Of a stretch of 64,000 bases of DNA, positions 1-13,400 are shown in pieces. A program made the position numbers and the translations under genes. The notes under the pieces are model-generated. The model was not told where the DNA came from. It ran no database searches and worked only from the letters and a program-made list of their open reading frames with translations. Positions within the stretch are counted from its first letter, which is position 1; every line of letters starts with the position of its first letter. The DNA is taken from assembly GCA_013397115.1 (NCBI GenBank), contig VWZW01000472.1:238304-302303 (forward strand). The letters are read 5' to 3'. The stretch comes from Edolisoma coerulescens. Its lineage: Eukaryota > Chordata > Aves > Passeriformes > Campephagidae.

Positions 1-557
1 TAACAAGGCTGAGATCTGGAAAAAAGTACTTGGAGTAATATTGTAAAGAGGCAGTATTTCAAAGCGTTACTGTATATTTTAAAGTAACTTCCTGTCCTTC
101 TCTGGCTTCCTGGCTAAAACTAGATTGGCTAGCATCTGTCTACTTCACAGCCTTCCCTTGCTACAGGAGGTTTGTTCAGTGTTTAAAACTGGTATTACTT
201 GTAGTGGCTGTATTATATTCTTGCATTATGTCCACAGTGGGAAGACCTACTTTCCTTTGCCTCTCCATTTTCTCAGGAAGACCATATTTATTTATCATTT
301 ATTCAGTATCCTGTGCTGACTTAGGATGCATTAAGCCTGTGGAGGGCTGTTCAACCCAAACATTGCAAAAGCATTATTTAGGGAACCTCTTTATGTCTTG
401 CTTTGTATGGTTCCTATTTATTCCCTCTACTGTTACACATTTTTAATCCACTTTCTTACAGACATCAATGATTGCTGTCTGAAAATTATTATGCATGATT
501 GTTCTAGTTTTCATTATTCATATTTCCTCTCTCAATGTGATATTATTTCTCTTTCAG
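1..557 (+). other. ADGRV1: ADGRV1 intron, 3' part
   Basis: This is AT-rich intronic sequence ending in a pyrimidine-rich tract and a CAG acceptor at 555-557. The two overlapping short open frames (125-319 and 204-446) have no coding character. I see nothing else in it. Confidence 0.8.
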
Positions 558-1405
558 ATCAGGATTTACAATAGCTGAAATTGAGCCAATGGGGATCTTC
601 CAGTTTGACCTTAACTCAAGATCAGTGTCAGTTGAAGAAGATGTCCAGGCAGTCAGACTACATGTCCAAAGATTGTTTGGTTTTCAAAGTAATCTCACTA
701 AACTGACATATCAGACCATTCCAGGAAGTGCCAAACCACTAGAAGACTTTACACCCATCCACAATGGAGAGCTTATGTTTTTACATTTTCAGACAAGTGC
801 AGTGATAGAAATATCAATAATTGATGACGCTGTGTCTGAAATACAAGAATTTTTTTTTGTAAATTTGACTTCTGTGGAAATTCTGGATGTTCAGCCTGTG
901 AACCTTGACTCGAGTCCCCGTTTGAATCCAGCTTTCAGTGTTGCAACAGTTACTATCCTGGCTAACGATATTCTTCATGGAATACTAAGTTTGGGGCCAG
1001 AGTTTATTTATGTTGAAGAAGATACAAACAACAATACCTCCAACACAGCAGTGCTTCAAATCAGAAGGACCAAGGGATTTACTGGTGATATTAAAATAAC
1101 TGTTAAAACCTTTGGGGGAGTGAGTGCACAGAGTGGAGTAGATTTGTATCCTTTTGGAAATGTTTATGGAAAATCAAACTTCACATGGGCAATGGAAGGA
1201 GAAGATTTTGAAGAACGGACAGTCTCTCTGACTTTGCTGGATGGAGAAAGTGAATGCCAGGTGTCCATAAAAATTTTTGATGATGATGAGCCTGAAGGAC
1301 AGGAATTGTTTTATGTTTTCCTCTCAAATCCTGAATATGGAGCTCAGGTTGTGGAAGGAAAGGATGAACATGGATTTGCTGCTTTTGCAACAGTAATTAT
1401 TGAAG
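558..1405 (+). CDS. ADGRV1: ADGRV1 exon: two Calx-beta repeats
   Basis: This 848-nt exon follows a CAG acceptor and ends at GAAG|GTAATA; it enters with the last base of a codon and leaves one base. The first Calx-beta repeat starts near GFTIAEIEPMGIFQF, and includes VQRLFGF, AGSAKPLEDF-like GSAKPLEDF and a VSEIQEFFFVNL strand, ending near VTILAND. The second starts at ILSLGPEFIYVEED and carries the calcium-site signature DDDEPEGQELFYVFLSNP, ending at FATVIIEG. The mammalian protein, as I remember it, has a long Thr/Val-rich linker between the two repeats. Here they are joined almost directly (LANDILHGILSLGP). The open frame runs past the donor to a stop at 1429, which is intronic read-through. 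The methionine at 589 is internal, not a start. Confidence 0.96.
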
Positions 1406-4400
1406 GTAATATTGTTTCCCCCAGGAAATGAGTAAATATATTTAAACTAAATAACAATAAAAAACTATATGTTCTTTTAGCAATTTTCATGTAAAATTGG
1501 AATTCTATATGATAATAAGCAGGTTATTCTATTCCCAATCTAACATTTTCCAGATCAAAGGAAGCATCTAATACACGAAGCCCACTTATCATCCCTTAGC
1601 AATGTAACTCAAAATACATCAATAGGTGCTACTTATCTCTGTTTTTGTCCTTTATGAAGGGAGAATGATGAGCGTAAGTGTTTGTGTTGGAGATGGAGTA
1701 GCATTGCAGGCTCATTTGGTTTTTTTGCCATTTTCCTTGTTCCAACCCTTACTCCTGGGACATGAGGTTCCCATTTCAGTAGATCCATGACTTCCAAATT
1801 CAAAGAATAAGTGGGATACTTTATGATACAGACCTGTGACTATGAGAAGAGTCACCAATTAACTACGGTATGAAAATGAAAGTGTCCAAGAGCAACCTGC
1901 TATAGAACTGCTGGGCTTCCATTGTTGGTTCTCAGTATTGCACAAATGATCCTTTCTCACAGTACTGTAATGCTGCATTCAGACCAGAATATTTTGTATG
2001 TTAACTGTAAATGCTGACCACTTCTTGACAGTTCATGGCACGAAAAGATCACTGCCTTTTTGCCTGGTTTGTTTCTAAAGACCAGATGATTTGTATTTTG
2101 CCACTTAAGGTACTTTGCTTTCTCAAGTCCAAGAATGCTTTAAGCTTTTTTTACTTCTTCTCTTCCCTTTTTTTTCCGTTTTCCTAACTTAGTCTATGAA
2201 ATATGATTTTGTAGAAGAAAATGTCATGGGGCATTTGAGAACAAGAAGACTTAGTTCCTACTGAGACCATAAGATTACCTAGAACAAGGGAGACATAAAA
2301 ATTTACTGATCCATTATTTAAATAATGTGTTATGGCAGCAGTGCTTGATGGGAGACAGTGAGTATAAGTTGAAGTGAGATTTAGCCTGCGTATTTTTTTC
2401 TATTGAGTACAGAGAGGCAGTGGCACAGGTTGCTTGGGAAGGTTGCATGGTCTCTCTCCATCCCTGGAATTTTTTCAAGCCCCAGCTAGACAAACCTCTG
2501 AGCCATCTGGTCTGGTTTCAGAGCTGATTCATCTTTGAGAAAGGTGTTGGACTAGAGACTTAAAGGGCTCTTTTAACCTGGATTATATTGATGTTCTGTC
2601 ACCTGTATTTCACATACTTTGCATTTTTAAGTCTTTCACTTTACAATGGATGGAGTTTGTACAAAGTTTAAAAAAAAAACCAGTTTCTGTTTTCATTCTT
2701 TGCTAATGTGCAGTTCATACCTGCAGTGTAGTCATCCTCTGCTTCTGGGGATGGAGGACAGGAATGGGCATACTTAGTCACCAAGGAAGAGCTTTTCTTT
2801 TAGTCACTGTGCTACTGTGAGAAAGTGATATCAGAGCTCCAATTTCCCCTAACCTTTTCGTTATCTGTCTGGGTTACTAACTGAATATAAACCAAATTTA
2901 ACTGCAATATAGATTAAGTTTTAGAAAGAAGTTGGGAATTTGAACGAATTTTAGGCTAACTCAGTTTTAGGCTAATCAACAAAGTAAGGTCCAGCATTAC
3001 TGGGAGTTTTGTGTATTTAGATAGTCTTAAGAAATCAGTGTGGGTATTGAGGACTATTAGATTAAACTACAGATTAAACTACAGATTAAACTGTGCTGCT
3101 GGATGAGTGTAGGAAGCAACCAAGACTGTATACAGAAACAGATCATGTGAAACACGTTCCATTCATGTGCATTGTCTCTAGAATTTACCATGTAAGTGAC
3201 CAGTTCCCTGGGTATGCATGTTAACTGCAGAAGTATGTGTATAGGCACAGGTTGGAATTTGAGCTTGTATTGAATCCCACAGAAGTGCATTGATGTGCTC
3301 TAGAGTTATACCCTCAGTACGAAGTGTCCATGCAGTTGGAACATGAGACAACACATTAAGGAGAAGGGTCAAAGCATGTACCTGCATTTAAGTGTACAGA
3401 TAAATACCAAAGGTCAAATATTTGTGCATGCACATAAGCAAACACACAGTTTCTGTTCATCTTATTATATATATTGACATTTAGTAAGCACTGGGGTGGA
3501 AGTAGATTGCCTTTTCAATTGCAGAATAAAGCCATCACTACCTGCAAGGAGAAATCCTTTAGAAGCAAGATTTGATTGGGCACTGCAAAGACATTATTTT
3601 CCCCTCATTAACACTGGGATTTTTTTATCTTCCACTGATGTTTTTCTGAAGTTACTTACAGTCCCCTGAGAAAAAATGCGGTGTTTTGCAGCTCACTAGT
3701 TCCATACATGGAATTAAAGATGCAAGAGAAAAGCTGATGTAATAATCTGAAAATGGATGTGTTCAACAACATCATAGGTAGCATGAATAAGAAAGCTTAA
3801 GTTACATCATTGTAAGCCCATCTTTATCCCATTACCTACTTTTTCAATGCTGTTCACCTAGGCATATGTTGAGGCCCATTTCTGTTCAGACAGAATGTTT
3901 TAAGATTTATGATAAACATAGCTGGAGTGATTATCTCATAAGGGCATTATAAGCAAGGCTTTTGACATTGTTCTGGAAATTACTGTAACACCTAGTCTCT
4001 TGAAATCAAGGGACACAGAATTCAGTCAGTTTGTTGAATGTTGCTGAAAATACAAGCTTACGTGCAAAAATGGTGCCAGGACTCTCATAAGGAATTTACT
4101 TTCAAAAATAGTTTTTATAAATACTACTGATTAAAATAAAATTTAGAAATGCTAATATTTGAAATTCTAGAGTGTCAATTAAGAACAGAAATATTAAAAG
4201 AATTGAGGTGTCCCTAAATAGTACTTTGAAGTATGCTTTTGATACCTGACTGTTTGGGTTTTTAGCAGTTGTGCATATTAAATTTTAATTTACTCTCAGC
4301 TTAACTTTCTTGCTTACTACTTTCATGGACTATTTCCTACACAGGAAGTGATCTCCAGAATGGCATTTTGGGATTCATTCCAGAAGTGCAAAGTGGCCTG

Positions 4401-7400
4401 GTACTTGATGAAGACTCGGAAAACAGAGAGGTGCTACTGACTGTCACACGGCAACCAAACAGGTGCAGGCAACAGCTGATTGCAGTGCTCTTCCCACACT
4501 CTGTAATATGATACCTTGAATCACAGGAGCTACTGTTAGTGGAAGACGTTTTCATCATAGAGTTTTATAATAAATGTTTGCCTTTCAGCTCCTTTAATAG
4601 TGTCACAGATTTTGGCAAAGGGGCATTTAAGTTGTGAACACAATTAGGTCTGTCACTGTATTGGTATAAAGCAGAAACAGGAAAAATCTCAAATGCTTAC
4701 CATTTTATACTGAAAGTCAGCAAGTGAGAAGTATTTGCTAAAGGTGTAACTCCAGTTCTCACCTTCCTGTGTAGCTATGAATACTACAAGGAGCAATTAA
4801 GAAGTTATGTACGTGTCAGTCTGTCTTCACTTTTTTCCTAATTAGTATATATATATTTTACACATTTATGTGTACTTTAAACAAAAATGCTCAAGTATGG
4901 TAAATTCCTTACACTAACAGGAAAGAGAAATTCTACCTAGCTCTCTATGCCAATGGTTACTAAAGTATTAATGAAAGTACTTGGGCATATCCCTGCTTTC
5001 CAAGCACCAGTGTCTCTTACTCAGATAATTGCGTGTTGTCTGAAACAAAAATTCAGAATCTGGGCTCCCGTAATTGCTTTATTTTCTTCTTCTGTTACTT
5101 GTTTCTATAATCTAAATAGATTTTAAAGGAAGAAATTTTAATAAAAAGAGCTATTTTTTTCATTGTAAAGCAGTTGATTCTCTAATTATAAGTTTTGAAT
5201 AATAACATAAGTGTATGTTAGGTCTGTGGTTTATGTTTCCTAAATCGGTTGTCCTCTCCTTCAGTACATGCATACTCTTCTGTTTTGCTTATAGGGCTTT
5301 TGAAGATGTGAAGGTCTTCTGGCGTGTGACCTTTAATAAAACAGCTGTTGTCCTTCTGAAGGATGGTGTGAACTTGGAGAATGAACTTGTATCTGTGCTG
5401 GGAACCACGACCTGCGTGGCAGGTCAAACAATGTGCAACATCTCCATTGAAATAAAACCTGATCATGTAAGTAATTATTGGTCATTTATGTAAAGCATTG
5501 AATTGCAATTTATCAAGATGAAAAATCTCCTCTGATCCAGAGGAGCTGATATTTAGTTTGATATAGTAACTTGGTATCTGATTGGTTTCTCTGGAACACG
5601 TTTATTTATATGCTTGTACTGCCTCCATTGTGACTGGTAAAAATTTGGGAAAGGAGGTAAGTATTTAGTTTGAAGACTAAATTACAGATCTTAGATTTTT
5701 ATATAACAGTAAGAAAAAAAGAATGGAGTTGTTTCAATGAAATGTTCATTCATACACTCTCATCCTTCACATGGTAAGTATTTCATCCATCAAAGCATTT
5801 CTTAGGGTGGTTTATGGATAACATATTCTGTAAGTATTATCTCATTCCACAAAAAAACCTTTGAGTCTAATTTGTGTGTAATTTCATATTCCTAAATCCA
5901 GCACAGTGATCTGTGAAAACTCATAGAACTGCATAAGAATCTCTGAGTGTCTAAAAATCTGTCGCTGCTCACATCCACCTTGTGAATAGTGAAGTTCAAT
6001 TTAGGAGCCATCATCCACTAAATTGCATTTGTCAGTTGGGTATGTCTAAGTCTAAGAGACCCAGCCAGCACTCTAAAATACAGACACGATTGTATGAACA
6101 CAAAGCACACTATTCAGTCATTTTTATTGAAAAGAGAAGAGAAAAAAAATTCAGTGTGAATACCTAGTGGTTAGAGTAATCCCTTAAGAAAGGAAGGATT
6201 AATGTTTGCCATTCTTTTAAAGTTGGAGAGTTTTAAATTTTGTAAGAAATTATCCTAGCATCCAGGCTAGTGGCAAAGCTGAGGTCTGGACAGTGGAAAA
6301 GGACTAGATGGGAAGATTTCCATGTGTTTTTCTGACTCAATTCTAGAAAATATTGCAAGATGTTGTATGTGGGGAAACAGGGATTTTCCATTTAGGAAGT
6401 AGCACACATTCCCTTAGATCAAGAAGAGGGCCATTTCCCTTCTCCGTCATCAGATGTTATCTTCACATTACAGAGCCAATGAATACGTGTATAGGGCACA
6501 GGCTGCCTTGCAGAGTAAACTGAGATTATGAACCCCTTTAGTCCAAAGAATCAGTATCAGTATTTAATGACAGCAGTGCAGAAGCTGCAGAGACATGCAG
6601 TTGTACCACATGAAGCACAAGCCTGTGCCATTTTAGCAAGTGCTAATGAAAGGCTAAAGCTCCCCATTCATTCCGGTAAAATTGTGCCTGTCATTGGTCA
6701 AGAACATTTCGTTTAGAAAATTACTTAATTTAATTGAAAATATATGCTATTTATCCCTCCAAATATTTCCTAATTCTTCTTCCAGTTCTTCTTTCACAAG
6801 TTAGCATATAAATTAGTAGTAAATACATTAGAAAATCATGAAATAATAAATACATTAAATAAGTACATTTTTGTAGGATACATTCTAGCTTTTGTAGACT
6901 TTACTTAGTCAGATGTACTGACTTTATTAGCTAAAATCCTAGAATTAAAGTAGGATTTCCAAAAATTTAGAGCTGAAACACAGAACTTTTTTTATGTTGT
7001 GGGTTGACCCTGGCTGGATGCCAGGCACCCACCGAAGCCTTTCTATCACTCCTCTGTGCAGCTGGGCAGGGGAGAGAAAATATGACAAAATGTTTATGCG
7101 TTGAGATAAGGACCAGGAGATATCATTCACCAAACAACGTCATGAGCAAAACAGGCTCAAATTAGAGATATTAACTGAATTTATAACTAACAAGATCAGA
7201 GCAGGATACTGAGAAGCAAACTAAGACCTTAAAACACCTTTTGCCCTTCCCTCCCTCCTTCCAGCTCTACCTCTTCCCCTCCAGCAGCAAACAGAGTTGG
7301 GAAATGGGAGTTATGTTCATTTCATCACACACTGTTCCTGCTGCTGCTCAGGGAGAGGAGTCTTTCCCCTGCTCTACCATGGGGTCCCTCCAATGGGAAA

Positions 7401-10400
7401 GTTCTTCAACATGAGTCCATCCCACGGGCAACAGTTCTCCATAAACTGCTGCAGCGTGGTCATCCTTCCGTAGGGTGCAGTCCTTCAAGGACAGGCTGCT
7501 CCTGTGTGGGTCCCCCACATGGTCACAAGTCCTACCATGAAGCCTGCTCCAGTGTAGGCTCCTTTCTCCATCGGTCTGCAGGTCCCTGCCAGGAGCCTGC
7601 TCAAGTGTGGGCCACCTATGTGGTCATAACCTCCTCTCAGCCATCCACCTGCTCCAGTGTGGGGCTCCTCCATGGGCTGCAGGTGTATCTCTGCATCCCT
7701 TTGGACCTCCATGGGCTGCGGGGGCTGGACCGGCTTCACCATGGACTACACCACGTGCTGCAGGGGCATCTCAGGTTGGGCACCTAGAACTCCTCCCCCT
7801 CCTTCTTCACTGATATTGGTATCTGCGGAGTTGTTCGTATTATATGTTCTCACCCTGCTCTTTTCTGGCTGTAATTACATCTGCATAATAACAGGTTTTT
7901 TACTTCTTAAATCTGTTATCACAGAGGTGTTACCATCATTTCTCATTGGCTCAGCCATGGCCAGTGGTGGGCCCATCTTGGAGCTGTCTGGCATTGGCTC
8001 AGCCAGACACGGGCAAAACTTCTGGCAACTTCTCACAGAAACCACACCTGAAAACTCCACCACTACCAAAACCTGGCCATACAAACCCAATACAAAAAAT
8101 AGTAAAAAAAAAAATTGTCTTCAATGATCACCATTTTTTAGAATGCTATTTTCTTGTAAAGAATTACTTTTTTTTTTTTTTTTCCAAGCTTGCAACTTGG
8201 CAAGTGCATGCAATAGGCCCAAATAACATAATTCCAATATTTTCTGGAATCTTAGTAATCGGGTGTCTACTTTTAAACATTACATTTGTGTTGTAGGTAC
8301 AAAATCAAAGATGAGGCAGAACATCATATTGTAAATTTAACACTGCTACCTTATTTTCAATAAGGGAAAAAAGTTCCACTCTGTATTTTCAGTGTGACAT
8401 ATTTCTTTATATGTGAAACATTACAAAAGTATATCAAATAGTATTCTCTAAGCTCTGGGATTTTCAATAAATGCAGTTAAGTGTGCAAATCTACTGAGAT
8501 TTTAATTTCTTGTAAAAATATGCATAAACATATTACTGTTTAAATGCTAAGGTTCTATGTAAAATGTTTTTCAGAACTTTACCTGACTTCAGTATTTGAA
8601 TACAGGCAAGTTAGTTAATTGCATTTTCAAAATTGCATACTTAATTCTGTGCAGTTTTTCCAAAAGTGAGTAGGTAGGTACATGTTTTTTGTAAGGTAAA
8701 AAGAAAATGAAAGAGCAAATTCTTCCTAAGTTGTACATCTGTGTAAATCCATAATCTGGAATATGGCACTCTTGGAGAGTTTACTGTCATTTATGTCACA
8801 TTTATAGCCACAATGCCTGCACTATTTAAATAGCTACTTTAATGCAATAAGTTCCATGTGAAAAGCTGGGATTTAATTACTGTCTCTGACAGAGTGGTGC
8901 CCATTGCAGCATTGTTTTTAGGATATATTTTATTGTACTTACTGCACATTTCAGGAAGCATGCTTGTGGTAAGTGTTATTAAAATGATCCACTGTGCATA
9001 CAAAGTAATATATAAACATTTATTTAAAGCTGAAAGTTATTAGTAGATCTTATAATGATATGAAAATCATCCCTCACTTACAGGTACCAGAATTTGAAAC
9101 TTATATTTTTGTTGAGCTGTATGCTGTAAGCACAGGAGCTGCTTTGAACAACAGTGCCAGATTTGCTTTTATAACTGTCCGGGAAAGTGATGCTCCTCAT
9201 GGTTTAGTGTTTTTTGCTGTGGGATCTCGATTTGCTGTGGCTCATAAGAAGACAGCTTTAATCAGTCTGCAAGTTCTTAGAGATTCTAGTACATCAGTAA
9301 CCACAATGGTTAGCTACAGCATGCAGGTAAGACTTACTATTATTTAATTTATTTTCTGATCTTTTCATTTTTCTGATCTTTTGGAAAGCAGACTTCCAGC
9401 TCTTCAGGGAGATAGTCAGGGGATTCCCCTGGGAGACTGCCTTCAGGGACAGGGGAGTGGAAGAGAGCTGACAGATCTTTCAGGAAGTCTTCCATAGACC
9501 ACAGGAGCTAGCAGTCCCCAGGAGCAAGAAATCAGGCAATGAAGGCAAGAGACCGGCATTGCTGAGTTAGAACCTGCTGGTCAAACTAAAGAGAAAGAAG
9601 CAAATGCACAGGCAGTTGAACCAAGTACAGGTGACCTGAGAACAGTATAGAGATGGAGTGTGAATGTGTAAGGCCAAGGTGAAGCTGGAAATGAACCTGG
9701 CAAGGGACACAAAGAATAACAGGAAGGGCTTCTAGAGGTATGTCAACCAGAAAAGGAAGGTCAAAGAAGGTGTTTCCCCCAATAAGCAATGCTGGGAAAT
9801 TGGTAACAACAGATTAACAAAAGGCTGATGTACTCAATAACTTTCTTGCCAGTCTTCACTAGCAACCTTTATTCCTACACCTCTTAAGTGGATGGACAGC
9901 AGGATACGGCATGGGGGAGCAAAGCACCTTCTACTGTAAGGGAAAATCAGGTTCGTGACCATCTGAGGAACACAAATGTACACAACTCTATGGCACCCAA
10001 AGAAATGCATCCCAGAGTCCTGATGGAATTAGCTGATGTAGTTGCCAAGACAGTCTCCCTTGTTATTTAAAAAGCCTTGACAGTCAGGTGAAATCTCGGG
10101 TGACTGGAAAAGGGGAATTACTATACCCACCTTTTAAAAGAGAAAGGTAGAAAAGAGGACCCTGGGAACTATCAACCAGTCAGCCTCCCCTTTGTGCCTG
10201 GGAAGATCATGGAATAGATCCTCCTAGGAGCTCTGCTAAGGCACATGGAGGACAGGGAGGAGATTGGAGAGAGCCAGCACAGCTTCACCAAGGGCAAGTC
10301 CGGCCTGACCGATCTAGTGGGCTTCTGTGAGGGGGTGACTACACCAGTGTACAAGGGAAGGGCTACAGATGTCATTTATCTGGACTTTGGTAAAGCCTTT

Positions 10401-13400
10401 GACACATCACCTAAAACATCCTTCTCTCTAAACTGGAGAGAGATGGATTTGATGTTGGATTTGAATTGACTGTTATTTGATGGATAAGAAAGTGGTTGGA
10501 TGGTCACATCCAGAGGGCCATAGTCAATGGCTCAGAGTCCTGATGGTCAACAGTGACAAGTGGTGTCCCTCAGGGATCTGTATTGGGACCAGTGTTATTA
10601 AATTTAATGTCTTCATTAATGGTGTAAATGAAGGGATCAGGTGCAACCTCAGCAAATTTGCAGATGACATCAAGCTGAGGGGTGCAGTTGACACCCCTGA
10701 AGGATGGGATGCCATCCAGAGGCACCTGGACAGGCTCAAGAAGTGCCCCTGGTGATCTCATGAGGTTTAATAAGACCGAGTGCTGGTGCTGCCCCTGGGT
10801 CAGAGCAACCCCCAGTACAGGCTGGGAGATGAACCGATCGAGAGCTGACCTGCCCCAAAGGACATGGGGGTGCTGGCGGGTGAGAGGCTGGACATGCCCT
10901 GGCCATGGGCACTCCCAGCCCAGAAAGCCAAACATGTCCCGGGCTGCATTCAAAGCCCCGTGGGCAGCTTTGGAGGGAGCGGATTCAGACCCTTCTGCTC
11001 CATTCTGATGGGACCCCACCTGCAGTGCTGCCTCCAGCTCTGGGGTCCCAGCACAACAAGGACATGGAGCTGTTGGAGCAGAACCAGAGGAGGCCCCTCA
11101 GTTGATCAGAGGGAGGGAGCACCTCTGCTATGAGGAAAGGCTGAGAGAATTGGGATTGTTCAGCCTGGAGAAGAGGTGGCTTTGGGCTGACCCAATTGCA
11201 GCCTTCCAGTACCTAAAGAAAGCCTATCAGAAAGTTGGAGAGGGACTTTTACAGGGGCATGTAGTGACAAGAGAAGAGGGAATGGCTTAAAACTGAAAGA
11301 CAGTAGGTTTAGATTAGATATTAGGAAGAAATTCTTTACTGTGAAGGTGGTGAGGCACTGGCAAGAAAGGGTTGTGGATGCTGTGTCCCTGGACGTGTTC
11401 AAGGCCAGGTTTGATGGAGCTCTGAGCCACTGATCTGCTGAAAGTTGTCCCTGTCCACTGCAGAGGCTTTGGAACTAGATGGTCTTTAAGATGGTTTTCA
11501 ACCCAAACCATTCATAGATTTTATGATTAATTTTACAATTAAATAATTGGTCACTCTTTAAAGGAAATATGACTGTAATTAGCATTTTTTTCAGGAAACA
11601 GTCAAACATTTGCTGGGCCTAGCTTCTTTGGTTTTTCATTAGTAAAAGACCCTCTTCTCATTGCATTGTCAAGAATGGGGTTTTTTAAAAGTATCTTCCA
11701 GTGGCCTCAAAGAATATAGTCAGCCAGGCATCTAATGTATTCCTTTCTTTATTCTAAGGCTCTTATGAGTCTTCAATTTTTGAGGCTTTTTCATCTGAAA
11801 TTAAGTTTTTATCTGGATGGATATGTATACAACATCCAGACAGCAGGACACTTCCTCTGTTAGGTCACAAATTTATTAATACCAGAACACACTTAGGAAA
11901 AGAGAGAGAAATTTCATCAAATTTTATTCAATGTTCTTGGAGTACTAAACAAGAAAATTTGTTCTTCTGATTGAAAATAGCAAGTGCTAAAGTAAATTTT
12001 TTCATCCCCGTTCATTTTTGAGATGTTTACGTCTGTAGCACAAGACTCCTCTAAATGTTGACACTTTTTTCTCTTAAATTCATACCTCACTCATTATTAT
12101 TGCAGCTGATGAAGTTTCTCCTTTAGCAGATCTGCAAAAACATGATTCCTGCCACTTCCTTTGTATCTGTGAATCCAGCATCAGGGTACAGGCTACAGGA
12201 GAGATTCTTTCAAGTTTGCCATCACACTGGAATAGTACTTGGCCTGATCTACTTCGAATATGTGTGATTTTATGCCTAAAATAATTATTTTGGGGGTGGT
12301 TTATTATATATTTACCCTTTATAATAAAAGGTTCTGCATTCTATTGTTACATTAAATGCATATCTGTTTTAACCACATAGGTTTACATGGTGTTTCCATA
12401 CATTTATTATGTAGTAGTTGGCCAGTGTTTCAGTCAGATTGTGTAGTAACAAATTTTCACATTTATTCCACCTAAGAATTCACTATAATTTAGCTGTTAA
12501 ATGGAAAAGAAATTGCTACTGCCCAGTGTATATTTAAGCTAAAATATAGGGGGTAATCTCTTATCCATTTGTAATTTTTATAACCAACCTTCTTTGGACA
12601 TTTTTAGGTTTTGAGGGGGCATGTCCAAGTACTAAAGTATTGGTGTTATTAGTAGTTTTAAAATAAGAGGCCACAGCAGACAGGAAGGCAGATAAACTGA
12701 TGTATATCTCTTCCCTACAAAGGTTTCTTAGACATTACTCTTGTCACTAGTGCTTTTATTACTACTTATTTCCGTTTCCTAGTTCTCAGTGGGAAGGGAT
12801 AAACAAAAGGAAGCTTCTCCCTGGAATTATCACAGGTGATGTGCTCATGTCTAGAGCAATTTTGAACAGTTACATGCTGCATTGATTTACCAGGTTCTCC
12901 ACTGAACTCAGAAAATGTCTGATTCATTCCATAAATAAACTCTACTAATAAAAGCTAAACATTTTCAAAAGGGGTCTAGTATTTCACAAATAAAAGTCCT
13001 GATTTTATTCAGTGGGAGACCTTTACTGAGGAGTCTGTATACAAGCTGCACTTACTAAATGAATAGATACTTTTGAAAAATCATACAGTTGAATAATAGC
13101 TCAGAAAGTTAGTTTCCTCTTAAGGAAAGTTTATTATATTACCAGATATAATGTCAAGGTTACGGCAAGAGACAAAAAGAGCAAGACTTTGAAGAATGAA
13201 ACAATAACTGCAAACCTCACGGAAGGTAAAAATAGTGTTGCTTCACAAGGAAATAAGGCCATGCAGCATTAATAGATAAATTCATCTATCTGCCTTGCAT
13301 GTGTATTCTATAGTGTTCGCTTTCCCTTTGTATTAAACAGATTATTCATCTTTTAAGTATGTATTCTGGGACTGAAAATACCGTGAATTGATATTAGTTT

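Larger units (their letters stand above)
1406..4344 (+). other. ADGRV1: ADGRV1 intron with an old CR1 tail and a short tandem repeat
   Basis: This intron contains the CR1 3' fragment near 2404-2600 and a 12-bp tandem repeat at 3059-3091, both listed separately. The rest is AT-rich and unremarkable. The minus-strand open frames near 3.1-3.4 kb and at 4.34-4.56 kb have no coding support; the latter is a shadow of the exon at 4345-4462. Confidence 0.75.

Noticed and set aside
7485..8296. Several overlapping open frames up to 156 codons on both strands
   Set aside because: They lie inside the LTR at 6998-8094, in GC-rich tandem units, and show no protein family resemblance.
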